From Micavibrio sp. UBA2137 (GTDB lineage Bacteria; Pseudomonadota; Alphaproteobacteria; Micavibrionales; Micavibrionaceae), in NCBI GenBank assembly GCA_002328415.1, contig DCXL01000003.1, positions 46,542 to 110,541 on the forward strand: 64,000 nt of DNA, given 5' to 3'. Shown in pieces: positions 45,251-53,824 of the stretch (position 1 is its first letter; the number at the start of each line of letters is the position of its first letter). A program made the translations under genes and the position numbers. The notes beneath the pieces are model-generated. The model was not told the origin of the DNA. It saw only the letters and a list, made by a program, of their open reading frames with translations, and made no database searches.

Positions 45251-45688
45251 TTATGCGGCTTCTTCTTTTGCCTCTATAAGGTTTAGATTGCTTTCGATTG
45301 TACGATATTGGGACTGCAACGTAGTAAGCAATTCTGTATCATAATTTGCATCTTCCATAGCTTCACGATAGCAATCAAGAAGTTCACTTTCCCCTGTAAT
45401 AATTGCTTCCATAAGTTCTTCATCATCGCCAAGTTTATTTTTAATTTCCATGAAGAAACGATGAACGCCGGCAAGAAAAGACCCATCTAACTCAATATTT
45501 TCGCCTTGACGATTTAAATAATCTTGAAGCTTCAAAGCATATTCATTTCGTTGTGAAGACAAATCCGTAAACATTTTCTGGTGACGTGTTTGCCTTGCAT
45601 GTTCGGCCGCATCCTGATAGCCGTCACGACTGTCAACAAGACGTGTTAGTAAAGATTTTAGTTCTGAAATTTTATCTGAGTTACTCAT
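45251..45688 (-). CDS. PA2169/DUF2383-family four-helix protein
   Basis: The 145-residue protein is helical, with the pattern of the DUF2383 (PA2169) ferritin-like four-helix family (LLTRLVDSRDGYQDAAEHA, YALKLQDYLNRQGE, EDANYDTELLTTLQSQY). Members are often stress-related; some keep metal sites, but no clear di-iron pattern is seen here. The start at 45688 is supported by AAAGGAG upstream, and a longer frame to 45784 is rejected because it overlaps the next gene. Expression ends at the strong terminator at 45206-45233. Confidence 0.85.
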   Translation of the reverse strand: MSNSDKISELKSLLTRLVDSRDGYQDAAEHARQTRHQKMFTDLSSQRNEYALKLQDYLNRQGENIELDGSFLAGVHRFFMEIKNKLGDDEELMEAIITGESELLDCYREAMEDANYDTELLTTLQSQYRTIESNLNLIEAKEEAA

Positions 45689-45758
45689 GATGAGTGCTCC
45701 TTTCATTTGTAAATTAACTTCTGCTCTACAAACGATAGGAAGGAAGCCAAGTTCCGAA

Positions 45759-46757
45759 TTACATTTCGTAACGGACAGAAGCAATGCTTTCTAAGTCCTC
45801 ATCTGTGCCATCATGTTCATAATTTAGACCCAGATTAACTGAGGCTCCGCGCGCAAAATCAATGCGCGAGCCAAGCGCCACAGAACGACGTGTTTCATCA
45901 TTAAATTCCGAGACTGCTCCATCGGCGGAAAAGCGATAAGCCCCATATTTATATTGCATGCCCACCGAGCCAAAAACATGGTCGGACTCTGTGATGCGCG
46001 CATTATCATCATCCACATTCTCATAGCCGATTTGCCCGTTTATAAGCGTAGAGGCATAAATATAGCTTCCCACTGCTGTCGCACCATATGTGTCGCCACG
46101 CTCTCCATTGCGAAGATTTTCCGCCACATCTCCCTTACGTAGACGCACACCCCCAGACCACACGCGCGTGCCAAAAGGTTGTTCAAAGGACAAACCCACT
46201 TCGGCACGTCCTTCCTGATCGGCTGTCATCGCCACATTAAAGGCGTTATAATCAATGCTGTAAAACGCGCCCGTTTCATCCAACTCGCCCACAAAGCCAT
46301 CATATTTAATATCGGAATTCCCAAAACCACGTTTACGGCGTACGGTCTCGCGCACAGACCCTGTTACATTTCCAACGGCGACCGTGCCCCATTCATCCTC
46401 GGCAAAAAGCGCCAGATTATCGACATATTTGCGCAGCTCGTCATTATCCTCTAAACGGTCATAATTGGCGACATAACGCGCACCCACTTGCCAGCTATTG
46501 GATAGCTCGGTTTCAATCATGAAGTCGCCATTAATGCGTGTGTTATAGCTGTCTCTGTCATCGCGCGTATTGTATTGCGCGGCTTGATCAAAAAGCAGGT
46601 TTGCACTCACGGTTGCAGGGCCAACATGTGCCGCGAGTGGTTCTTCAAAAAAAGAGAGATTGTCATAATTTATCGGTACGCCTTGCCCATCGGCAAGGGC
46701 GTGTGTAGAGAGCGCGCACAAGGCAAGAACAGCAAAGGAGAGAGGGTTGCGTATCAT
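45759..46757 (-). CDS. Outer membrane beta-barrel protein
   Basis: The 332-residue protein has a signal peptide (SFAVLALCALSTHALA, cut after ALADGQ region around residue 22). Many alternating polar/hydrophobic strands follow (WQVGARYVANYDRL, VWSGGVRLRKG, YRFSADGAVSEF). The C-terminus is ESIASVRYEM, a barrel-like end with Tyr near the last residues. No plug or known porin domain is recognised, so it may be a general porin or a phosphate- or aromatic-compound channel. Its start lies 3 bp from the haloperoxidase-like gene stop, which indicates translational coupling. Confidence 0.75.
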   Translation of the reverse strand: MIRNPLSFAVLALCALSTHALADGQGVPINYDNLSFFEEPLAAHVGPATVSANLLFDQAAQYNTRDDRDSYNTRINGDFMIETELSNSWQVGARYVANYDRLEDNDELRKYVDNLALFAEDEWGTVAVGNVTGSVRETVRRKRGFGNSDIKYDGFVGELDETGAFYSIDYNAFNVAMTADQEGRAEVGLSFEQPFGTRVWSGGVRLRKGDVAENLRNGERGDTYGATAVGSYIYASTLINGQIGYENVDDDNARITESDHVFGSVGMQYKYGAYRFSADGAVSEFNDETRRSVALGSRIDFARGASVNLGLNYEHDGTDEDLESIASVRYEM

Positions 46758-46760
46758 AGC

Positions 46761-48191
46761 CTACACCACTTTCTCAAAAGCATGTTGGAACACATGATCG
46801 GCCAAATCACGCCCAACGCGTAAGCCCTCATTGTTATCGGCATCCCAATGCACGCCCCCGTAAATACGGCTCATTCCGTTTTCTTCGGCGGCCTGCCACA
46901 GGCTGGTCCATGAACGCCTGATTTTGCCCGTGCCCAGCTGTTTAGGCCAGTTGACAATATCAGCAGGTGGCGCGGAAAACGCAACTGCATCACGCCCAAT
47001 GAAATTGGCAATCATACGAGCGGACACACCGCTAAAGGCCGAATGACCCGAGGTATAGGCAGGAAAATCTGGCGTGAAAATTAAACTGCGCCAATTACGA
47101 TCCTCTGTCCCCTTGATATAGGGATTGCCAATGGAATTTGCGCGTTGGCGTATGGTTGTTTCAGGGCGGATAATATCATGTGTATATTTACTGTCCCATG
47201 TGGTGATGGCGGCGTCGGCCTGCGCCATACTCAGCAATGCATGCAGGCGTGCCTGCTCAAGAAGCGGTAAATCCATATCCTGAATAACGCGCATTGCGAC
47301 AATCTGCCAGTGTCCAGGGGGTGTTACCCCACGCGGGCCGTCCTCCCAGAAAAAGGCGATCTGTGTCTGGTCCTCGGTACGGGTGTCACTGTCATAGCGA
47401 CCCATTTCACGCACATGTTCATATTGCTCTGCAAATTCAGCGCTATAGATATTGGGGAAGGGGCGCGCCAGAAAGTCGCCCTTATTCTTCATAACCCACG
47501 GTTTAACCGCGCCCCATCCAGGCAAAAGACCACGGTGGAATGTGCCCAAAAACGGCCCTTCCTCGGCGCCGTAAAAAGGGCCCGTGGGCGACCATTGCAA
47601 ACTGTCCCCGCGTCTGGGGTAGCGTCCAAGGTAAAAATTGGCCTTATTCGGCTCTGCACCATCATTAATGCGGGTATTTATAACTACCTCTGCGGCACGC
47701 TTGCCATAGGCGATACCGCGCTCCTTGGCCTCCCCATCGGGAAACTGGCGTAGATAATTCACGCGGTCAAAAACAAATGAATTGGATAGCGCCTCACTCA
47801 GCGCCATGGATGCGGCCACACCATAGGCCACATTGGGGTCGGCATTCTTTGGGCCGTCCTCAAGGGCAAAGGGGGTGCGATAGCCACCTGTAATCCCATT
47901 GACCGCCAGAAAACCCGCCGTATGCGCCATGGCAAAGGCGCGCGTGGCAGGCGGCGGTGTGGTGGTCGTGTTACGCATCGCCTGTAACAATATGTCCGTC
48001 CACGCAAAAACGGGGGACACATTTTTGGTTTTGATAACATCATGAAGATAGGAAAACTCGGACGATTTAGGGGTAGAACACCCAGACAACAGCCCAAGAG
48101 GCGAGGACAGCCCCGCCACGGCACATCCCGTGCCCATCATTTTGACGAAGTTGCGTCGTGTGAAATGTGTGTGATCGTTCTGGTTATTCAT
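46761..48191 (-). CDS. Vanadium-dependent haloperoxidase-like (PAP2-fold) protein, Tat-exported lipoprotein
   Basis: The N-terminus has a twin-arginine signal (TRRNFVK) and a lipobox GLLSGCS, so a periplasmic or outer membrane lipoprotein is likely. The three phosphate/vanadate-binding elements of this superfamily are in the right order: K...IRPE around residue 337, YTSGHSAFS near 380 and SRIYGGVHWDAD near 447. Members are vanadium haloperoxidases or acid phosphatases; sequence alone does not separate them, but length (476) and the VHWDAD element fit the haloperoxidase branch. It is the first gene of a unit with the beta-barrel gene. No coherent promoter was recognised in 48192-48346. Confidence 0.85.
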   Translation of the reverse strand: MNNQNDHTHFTRRNFVKMMGTGCAVAGLSSPLGLLSGCSTPKSSEFSYLHDVIKTKNVSPVFAWTDILLQAMRNTTTTPPPATRAFAMAHTAGFLAVNGITGGYRTPFALEDGPKNADPNVAYGVAASMALSEALSNSFVFDRVNYLRQFPDGEAKERGIAYGKRAAEVVINTRINDGAEPNKANFYLGRYPRRGDSLQWSPTGPFYGAEEGPFLGTFHRGLLPGWGAVKPWVMKNKGDFLARPFPNIYSAEFAEQYEHVREMGRYDSDTRTEDQTQIAFFWEDGPRGVTPPGHWQIVAMRVIQDMDLPLLEQARLHALLSMAQADAAITTWDSKYTHDIIRPETTIRQRANSIGNPYIKGTEDRNWRSLIFTPDFPAYTSGHSAFSGVSARMIANFIGRDAVAFSAPPADIVNWPKQLGTGKIRRSWTSLWQAAEENGMSRIYGGVHWDADNNEGLRVGRDLADHVFQHAFEKVV

Positions 48192-48346
48192 GGATATTCA
48201 AGCTTACGTGTGCAAAGCCCCTCAAAACTGTAATACGGCAACCCCCAACGCCGCGCGCGTCAAAGGCTGTCTTTAGCTTATAATACCCAAGACTTAAAAT
48301 AAAGTTAGTGTCAAAATTTTGTTTGTTTTTGAAATAAGTTTTAAGT

Positions 48347-49540
48347 TTAAAGCAAGGTTAATCGATATGGTTCTAAATCAAGATTTCTTTTATTAGGCGC
48401 TATAAATTGGTAATCGCCATTTCCATCAGGTTGTAAGTGAATATGCCAATAGGATAAACCGCCTTCTTTTTCGGTCATATTTAAATCGGGCAAAAGCTCT
48501 TCCATCTTTCTAAGTGGGATAGCTTAAGCATAATTGCTGTCCAGACACCCCAGCATGAAAAAACTGTTATTACCTTCCTCCAAAAATTTTTGTTGGCGTG
48601 GGTGAAATGCATACCAGTAATGTCCAGTCTCATATTTTTTAGAAACTGGGCAAACCACTCTTGTGCTTTTGTCAGCACTCCAAAATTGACTTCTTTTATG
48701 AGCAATAAAAGTAGTTTCTTGACGTTTGCCTAATGCTTCTAATGCCTTAAGTCTTACACGTTCTAATATTTCTCTAGGAGTATGGTTTTGAACGCTTTCA
48801 CTTTGAACATAAGCAGCGTTAGCTGTTTTTACGGCTTGCTCTTCATCATCTGCATTTTCAACGTCTTTGGCTGTAGTAAAAATAACATCAATAATGTTAT
48901 CGAGACGGGTGTACTCAAAAGGTATTAGCAGGTTTCTAATCTTTTCTGTAGTTTCATCTTCATCAGACTTTATTTTAAGTTCAAGTAACTTTATTAATGC
49001 TTCAGTGCTAATAATTCTAACGTCCCATGCGTGTCTAGATCCTCGAATTTGGGCCTCAAGATCACCAGTATCATTCCGCCCTACAACAATTAGAATAGAA
49101 GAGTTCTTAGAAATTCTGCCACTTTCGATAAGTTTATTTCTGTATTGAGCAACTGTATCAAGATTAATGCGATAAGCATCTGTAGTTTTTATTTCTAGAA
49201 CAATAGCATGGCCGTTTGGGGACTCCCATATGCCATCGAACCCAATTTGGCCTGAGCGACCTTGATAGAGGCCGCTCTCAACTTCATAGTCTAAGCGACT
49301 ACCAAGTTCATTAATAATATCTTGTAAAACATAGCCACTTTTATCGAAGCTATTAGAGATACAAAATTCAATGTGCTCAAAAAGCTTTTCAGTGGGCGCA
49401 TTGCTCAAAAAATGCTTTAACTCTTTCGCGCATTCGCTATTGTCTTTTAAAACGCCGTCGCCTGCAGATGAAACAATTTGTTTGATATTGTATTTTAGAA
49501 TAATGTCTGGGTTTTGATCCCAAAGTTGAATAAGAGCCAT
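48347..49540 (-). pseudogene. PD-(D/E)XK nuclease-like gene with one in-frame stop
   Basis: The first 338 codons have a PD-(D/E)XK core: D102 in GFDGIW and E116-I-K118 in VLEIKTTD. The N-terminal helical part precedes it and a Cys-containing region near the end. At 48524-48526 a TAA interrupts the frame directly after LDSNYA. The same frame then continues for 58 codons (AIPLRKMEELLPDL, SYWHIHLQPDGNG, LDLEPYRL) to a stop at 48347-48349, with clear protein-like composition. So an intact ancestor of about 397 residues is likely and one substitution has cut it. The start ATG at 49540 follows GGGA; a GTG at 49558 is possible. The C-terminal part might be lost without destroying the nuclease core. 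Confidence 0.75.
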
Positions 49541-49695
49541 ATTATTTCCCAATTTCACTTTAAAATGAAAATCTAAATATGTTTCTTGCTTTATTCTATT
49601 CCAACCTATACGGCAATTAATCTAGAATTCTAATTTTGCCGCGAATTTAAACTTTAAATTATCGGTGAAAGTGCGTGTATAAAATAAAAATAAAA

Positions 49696-49771
49696 TGGCA
49701 TCCCGTACGGGATTCGAACCCGTGTTGCCGCCGTGAAAGGGCGGTGTCCTAGGCCTCTAGACGAACGGGAC
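49696..49771 (-). tRNA. tRNA-Glu (anticodon UUC)
   Basis: Minus-strand sequence GTCCCGTTCGTCTAGAGG starts the acceptor and D arm. CCGCCCTTTCACGGCGG is the anticodon arm with TTC, and GGTTCGAATCC is the T loop. The acceptor stem GTCCCGT/ACGGGAT is perfect and the CCA is encoded (49696-49698). All elements are those of bacterial tRNA-Glu. Confidence 0.97.
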
Positions 49772-49888
49772 GCAAAGAATGCTGTTTGTCAGCGTAGAAC
49801 AGTCAGTGTTATAGTCGGAATTGGGTGGCAAAATCAAGCCCTTCTTTCACCAAATCGTTAAAAAAATTGACGCCGTGCGCTATAACAT

Positions 49889-49918
49889 AAAAAAAGCCCC
49901 GTTTTCAGGGGCTTTTTC
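49889..49918 (-). terminator. Rho-independent terminator after the DEAD-box-like helicase
   Basis: AAAAAGCCCC (49891-49900) pairs with GGGGCTTTTT (49908-49917) around a 7-base loop. On the minus strand the hairpin is followed by a T run and lies 20 bp after the helicase stop. Strong and probably bidirectional. Confidence 0.85.
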
Positions 49919-49938
49919 GTTTCTCTCACCTTATATTT

Positions 49939-51624
49939 TTAAGCGGCGTTGCTTTTGTTTCCGCCCTTATTCGGGCGCTGGCCCTTGCCTTTAAAGTTGC
50001 TCTTGAAGCTGCTTTTTGTTACGCCCTTGAAGCCCCCCTCAAAGTTGCCATTGCCAGAGGATTTACCCTTAAAGCCACCTTTTTTGAAACCATCCTTACG
50101 GAACGGCTTCTTGCCTGCGGGCTTGCCCGTTGGTGTATCTGGCTTGTTCTGCATATGGGTTGGCTTACCCGCACGTGTGTTGCCGTTGGCATCGTCACGT
50201 TTTGTAAACGACTTGCGGTTAGGACGTGCATTTCCAGAGGCGTCACCCTCTGTGCGTGGCTTGTCCCATTTCTTTGCAAACGGCTTGCCGCCTGATTTCG
50301 CGCCAAATTTTGCACCAGATTTCGTACCATCTTTGGTAAATGGCTTCTTACCCTTGGCTGTGTTGCTTTTGCCACGATGGTTGCTTGGGCGCTCTCCGCC
50401 ATTTTCGGCGTCGTTCTTGCGCTTCTCGCCACGCACTTCCCATGGTTTTTTGCGTGATTTGACGAATTTGTCATTGCCACGTTGTGGGCGTTTCTTGCCA
50501 CCCTTTTTGCCGTTACGGTTCGGGCGGTTTTGATTAGCAAGTGTCGGATCGAGCAATTCCTCGATCTGGCGCCAGTTGCGTGCATCTTGTGGCGCGATAA
50601 AGCACAATGCGTGCCCCTCGGCTCCTGCGCGGGCTGTACGGCCCATGCGGTGGATATAATCCTCGGCAACCTGAGGCAGGTCGTGGTTAATCACATGTTC
50701 AATATGTGGCACGTCCAATCCTCGTGCGGCAATGTCGGTGGCAACAAGAATACGGAACGCCTGATTGCGGAAATTCTTCATGACCTTGTCACGCACACGC
50801 TGGCGCAGATCACCATGCAGGGCATCTGTCTTAAACCCATCCGTGCGCAGACGTTTTGCAATTTTATCGGCATTCCACTTGGTTTTTACAAACACAATGA
50901 CCGAGCCATCACGCGCAGCCAATTCCGCACGCAACGTATCGTATTTTTGTGATTGTTCAAGGTGGATAACCTCTTGCTTGATGTTTTTCGCAATCACATT
51001 GGTCGCGCCAATGGCAATACGCTCTGGATTGTTCAGATATTTGCTCGACATATCAATAATGCCTTGTGGCAATGTGGCCGAGAACATCAATGTCTGGCGT
51101 TGTGCAGGCAGAAACTTGAAAATCTCATCCAGTTGTACGCCAAAGCCCATGTCCAGCATGCGGTCTGTTTCGTCCAGCACAAGGAAGTCTGTTTTGCTTA
51201 GGTCAAGTGTGTCACGACGCAAATGGTCGTTGATACGCCCAGGTGTGCCAACAACGATGCGTGGGCCACGGTTAAGCTGTTCGAACTGCTTGTGCATGGC
51301 CTCGCCACCGATGATAAAGGCGGTGTTCACAGGGCTTCCGCGACCAAGGAGCTGATGCACAACAGTCAAAACCTGCTTGGCAAGCTCGCGTGTTGGGGGC
51401 AGCACAAGTGCGTTGCGCTCGGGGTTATTCAGCACATATTCCACCAAGGGAATGGCAAAGGCGGCTGTTTTTCCTGTCCCTGTTTGGGCAGAGCCAAGAA
51501 TATCGCGGCCATCAAGGGCGAGCGGTATGGCCTGCGCCTGAATAGGTGTTGGGGTTGTATAATCCATTTTAACAAGGGACTCGTTAAGGGTACGTGACAG
51601 GCCAAGGCCTTCAAAGTTTTTCAT
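49939..51624 (-). CDS. DEAD-box-like RNA helicase with motif II DETD, RhlE type
   Basis: The 561-residue protein has the Q motif (TPTPIQAQAIP), motif I AQTGTGKT at residues 46-53, PTRELA, motif II DETD at 151-154 instead of DEAD, SAT at 182-184, and HRMGRTARAG. The start at 51624 removes 27 residues of poor quality from a longer frame. About 190 residues after the core are Lys/Arg/Gly/Asn-rich with repeated KPF, KSGGK and KGGFKG-like units, typical of RNA-binding tails. Such helicases help ribosome assembly and mRNA decay, especially in cold. The terminator at 49889-49918 ends it. Confidence 0.93.
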   Translation of the reverse strand: MKNFEGLGLSRTLNESLVKMDYTTPTPIQAQAIPLALDGRDILGSAQTGTGKTAAFAIPLVEYVLNNPERNALVLPPTRELAKQVLTVVHQLLGRGSPVNTAFIIGGEAMHKQFEQLNRGPRIVVGTPGRINDHLRRDTLDLSKTDFLVLDETDRMLDMGFGVQLDEIFKFLPAQRQTLMFSATLPQGIIDMSSKYLNNPERIAIGATNVIAKNIKQEVIHLEQSQKYDTLRAELAARDGSVIVFVKTKWNADKIAKRLRTDGFKTDALHGDLRQRVRDKVMKNFRNQAFRILVATDIAARGLDVPHIEHVINHDLPQVAEDYIHRMGRTARAGAEGHALCFIAPQDARNWRQIEELLDPTLANQNRPNRNGKKGGKKRPQRGNDKFVKSRKKPWEVRGEKRKNDAENGGERPSNHRGKSNTAKGKKPFTKDGTKSGAKFGAKSGGKPFAKKWDKPRTEGDASGNARPNRKSFTKRDDANGNTRAGKPTHMQNKPDTPTGKPAGKKPFRKDGFKKGGFKGKSSGNGNFEGGFKGVTKSSFKSNFKGKGQRPNKGGNKSNAA

Positions 51625-52004
51625 TGAAAGTCGTCTTTCTTCATATATGGCGGCTAGATTTGTCTCTAGGGCGCTCTTTTTAGCATGTCCCCGAGGCCAC
51701 ACCATGTGGTTGGGGTGTTCAAATTGAATAAATATGAGTGAACTTTGCTAAAAAGAGGTGAGCGCTTTTCTAGAAGAAAGATGTCTCACATATTTGGTAA
51801 GCTCGTTGCGCTATGTCTGTCCCAGAACAAATGAGTGTGCATAGTGCATTTATCAAATTTGGTGCGCTTCCTTTGAAGCGATGGCGTGTTATGACAGGTT
51901 CGTGTGTGTATGTCAAAGAATTTTGCATATGCCTTGCTGGAACGCACGCGCGCTCTATGTTAGTTTTGTATTAAACCAATGAAACGAAAGCGAATTTTAG
52001 ACCA
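51625..52004. other. 380-bp intergenic region between the helicase gene and yaaA
   Basis: No convincing ORF or RNA gene is seen. Near its left edge CCCC...CCACA CCA TGTGG...GGGG (51690-51716) forms an imperfect hairpin upstream of the helicase start, on the helicase leader side, which may act in its control. The rest is AT-rich with no recognised operator. The divergent promoters for the helicase and yaaA probably lie here. Confidence 0.4.
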
Positions 52005-52778
52005 ATGCTCCTGTGCCTCTCCCCTTCCAAGGATATGAATTTTGACGAACCTGAACGCGCCGTGCGTGGCACGCAACCACGATTGTTGGACGATACGGAT
52101 GCCCTTGCACAGGTGATGAAGGGTAAGTCTGCCAAGGATCTAAAGGATCTGATGGGCATAAGTGACAAGCTCGCCGAGCTGAATGTGGAGCGCTACAAGA
52201 AATTTCAGGAACAGGGCACAAGCAATAGCGCAAAACAGGCCGCTCTTGCCTTTACGGGCGATGTCTATCGCCATTTTGATGCAGAAACATTGACACTAGA
52301 GGAACTGGACACGGCACAATCATGTGTGCGTATTCTCTCTGGGCTTTATGGTGTGCTCCGCCCGCTGGACATGATACAGCCCTACCGTCTGGAGATGGGC
52401 ATAAAGCTTGCGACAGACCGCGGGGAGAGCATTTATGATTTCTGGGGGAACAAAATCACCAACCTTCTGAACGAGGATATGGAGGGGTGGGGCGACCGCC
52501 TGCTGCTTAATCTGTCGTCTAATGAGTATTTCAGCGCGGTGAATACGGACACGCTCAAGGGTGATGTGCTGGATGTGAAATTCCTGAATGAAAAGGATGG
52601 CAAGGCCAAGGTGATTGGGTTGTTTGCCAAGCGCGCACGCGGGGCAATGGCACGCTGGATTGTGCAAAACAACATTGATAACCGTAAAGACTTAAGTGAT
52701 TTTGACTGGGAAGGCTACAGCTTCGAACGCAAACTCACGACAGCAACGGAGCTTGTATTTAAGAGGAAACAGCCTTAG
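52005..52778 (+). CDS. yaaA: Peroxide stress protein YaaA
   Basis: YaaA lowers intracellular free iron under hydrogen peroxide stress and binds DNA in structural studies. The 257-residue protein matches the family along its length: LLCLSPSKDMNF, MGISDKLAELNVERY, FTGDVYRHF, ILSGLYGVLRPLDMIQPYRLEMG in parts, and LNLSSNEYFSAV with KRARGAMARWI near the end. There is no signal peptide. Its stop overlaps that of the methylase gene (52775-52778). The second start at the M of DMNF is not needed. Confidence 0.95.
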   Translation: MLLCLSPSKDMNFDEPERAVRGTQPRLLDDTDALAQVMKGKSAKDLKDLMGISDKLAELNVERYKKFQEQGTSNSAKQAALAFTGDVYRHFDAETLTLEELDTAQSCVRILSGLYGVLRPLDMIQPYRLEMGIKLATDRGESIYDFWGNKITNLLNEDMEGWGDRLLLNLSSNEYFSAVNTDTLKGDVLDVKFLNEKDGKAKVIGLFAKRARGAMARWIVQNNIDNRKDLSDFDWEGYSFERKLTTATELVFKRKQP

Positions 52779-53644
52779 TAATTTGTAATCAATAATTCTT
52801 TGATCTTACCTCTGCCTGATGCTTTGCAATTGACAGCACGGTTTGCCATGACCTCGTGAATATTATAACCCTCATATAAATCATAAATCATAGGCGCAGA
52901 GGAGTTTGAGAGCATGAAATTGGCGCCTTTGTCGTTAATGTAGTTACAGAAATCACGCAAACGCACCTGCATGTCTGCGTCAAATCCGTTCTTTGTGTAA
53001 CCTGTAAAATTAGATGTGGCTGTAAGAGGAACATATGGTGGGTCTAGGTAAACAAAGTCATCTCTACCAATCATATTTTTGATGTTTTCAAAATCGCCAT
53101 TCAGGATTTTAACGTCACTTAGAAATGCTGAACATGCAACGAGATTACTGCTATCAACAATGTTAGGGTTTTTGTAACGCCCAAAAGGCACGTTGTTTTG
53201 TCCCTTTGAATTAACGCGGTAAAGACCATTATAGCCTGTTTTATTCAAATAGATAAAACGACTTGCTCTTTGCACTGGCGACAATTTCTGAAAAGCGTCA
53301 GAGCGGTCCAATTTACGAATTTCATAGTAATATTCGGAAGTGTTTTCGTGTATCTTTAAATCTTCAGCAAGTGCAAAGACATCCTTTTTGACAACCTCGT
53401 AAAGGTTTGCCAGTTCGCTGTTGTAATCATTGATGACAATAGAATTTAAACGCGATTTATCCAAAGACCACATGACGGCGCCGCCGCCAATAAATGGCTC
53501 AAAATACGTATTCATTATGCTTGGAAGGCGTTTTTCGATTTCGGGCAAAAGCTGGCGCTTGCCACCAACCCATTTCACAAATGGCTTAGGGCCTTGAAAA
53601 TCCTCCTTTAGAGGACTGTAATCAGCAAGATTTTCTTGATAGCG
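52775..53644 (-). CDS. DNA adenine methyltransferase, DpnM (D12 class)
   Basis: The N6-adenine methyltransferase has the D12-class motifs: FVKWVGGKRQLLPEI, the SAM site FEPFIGGGAV at residues 49-58, DPPY at 202-205 and AVNCKASGRGKIKELLITNY at the end. The protein follows the DpnM/DpnIIA pattern closely from my memory of that family, so GATC is a likely target. The ATG at 53644 is preferred because the motifs start 20 residues later; a longer start at 53677 would add 11 residues. The base composition is AT-rich relative to dcw genes. It is the likely protective enzyme for the divergent gene at 53825. Confidence 0.92.
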   Translation of the reverse strand, partial: RYQENLADYSPLKEDFQGPKPFVKWVGGKRQLLPEIEKRLPSIMNTYFEPFIGGGAVMWSLDKSRLNSIVINDYNSELANLYEVVKKDVFALAEDLKIHENTSEYYYEIRKLDRSDAFQKLSPVQRASRFIYLNKTGYNGLYRVNSKGQNNVPFGRYKNPNIVDSSNLVACSAFLSDVKILNGDFENIKNMIGRDDFVYLDPPYVPLTATSNFTGYTKNGFDADMQVRLRDFCNYINDKGANFMLSNSSAPMIYDLYEGYNIHEVMANRAVNCKASGRGKIKELLITNY

Positions 53645-53824
53645 CATTAGACAACTTTCACGTTTTGTTCTCATCAAGATAACATCTTAATTCTACCATG
53701 ACTAGTTGAAAGTTAAATTATTTAAGTGCTTTTGCTAACAACCATATAGAAGAGGTGTTTCAGAAAAAGTAGTTAAATGATATTTTGTAAATGTGAGTTT
53801 TTACAAGAAAAGGATCTTTAAAAA

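Noticed and set aside
42723..48526. Reassignment of TAA as a sense codon, suggested by two in-frame TAA codons
   Set aside because: TAA ends many intact genes here at the expected place (murE, mraY, ftsZ, cysQ), so the code is standard.
49696..49771. Integrated element at tRNA-Glu
   Set aside because: The neighbouring nuclease gene suggests it, but no integrase and no duplicated tRNA end was found in the window.
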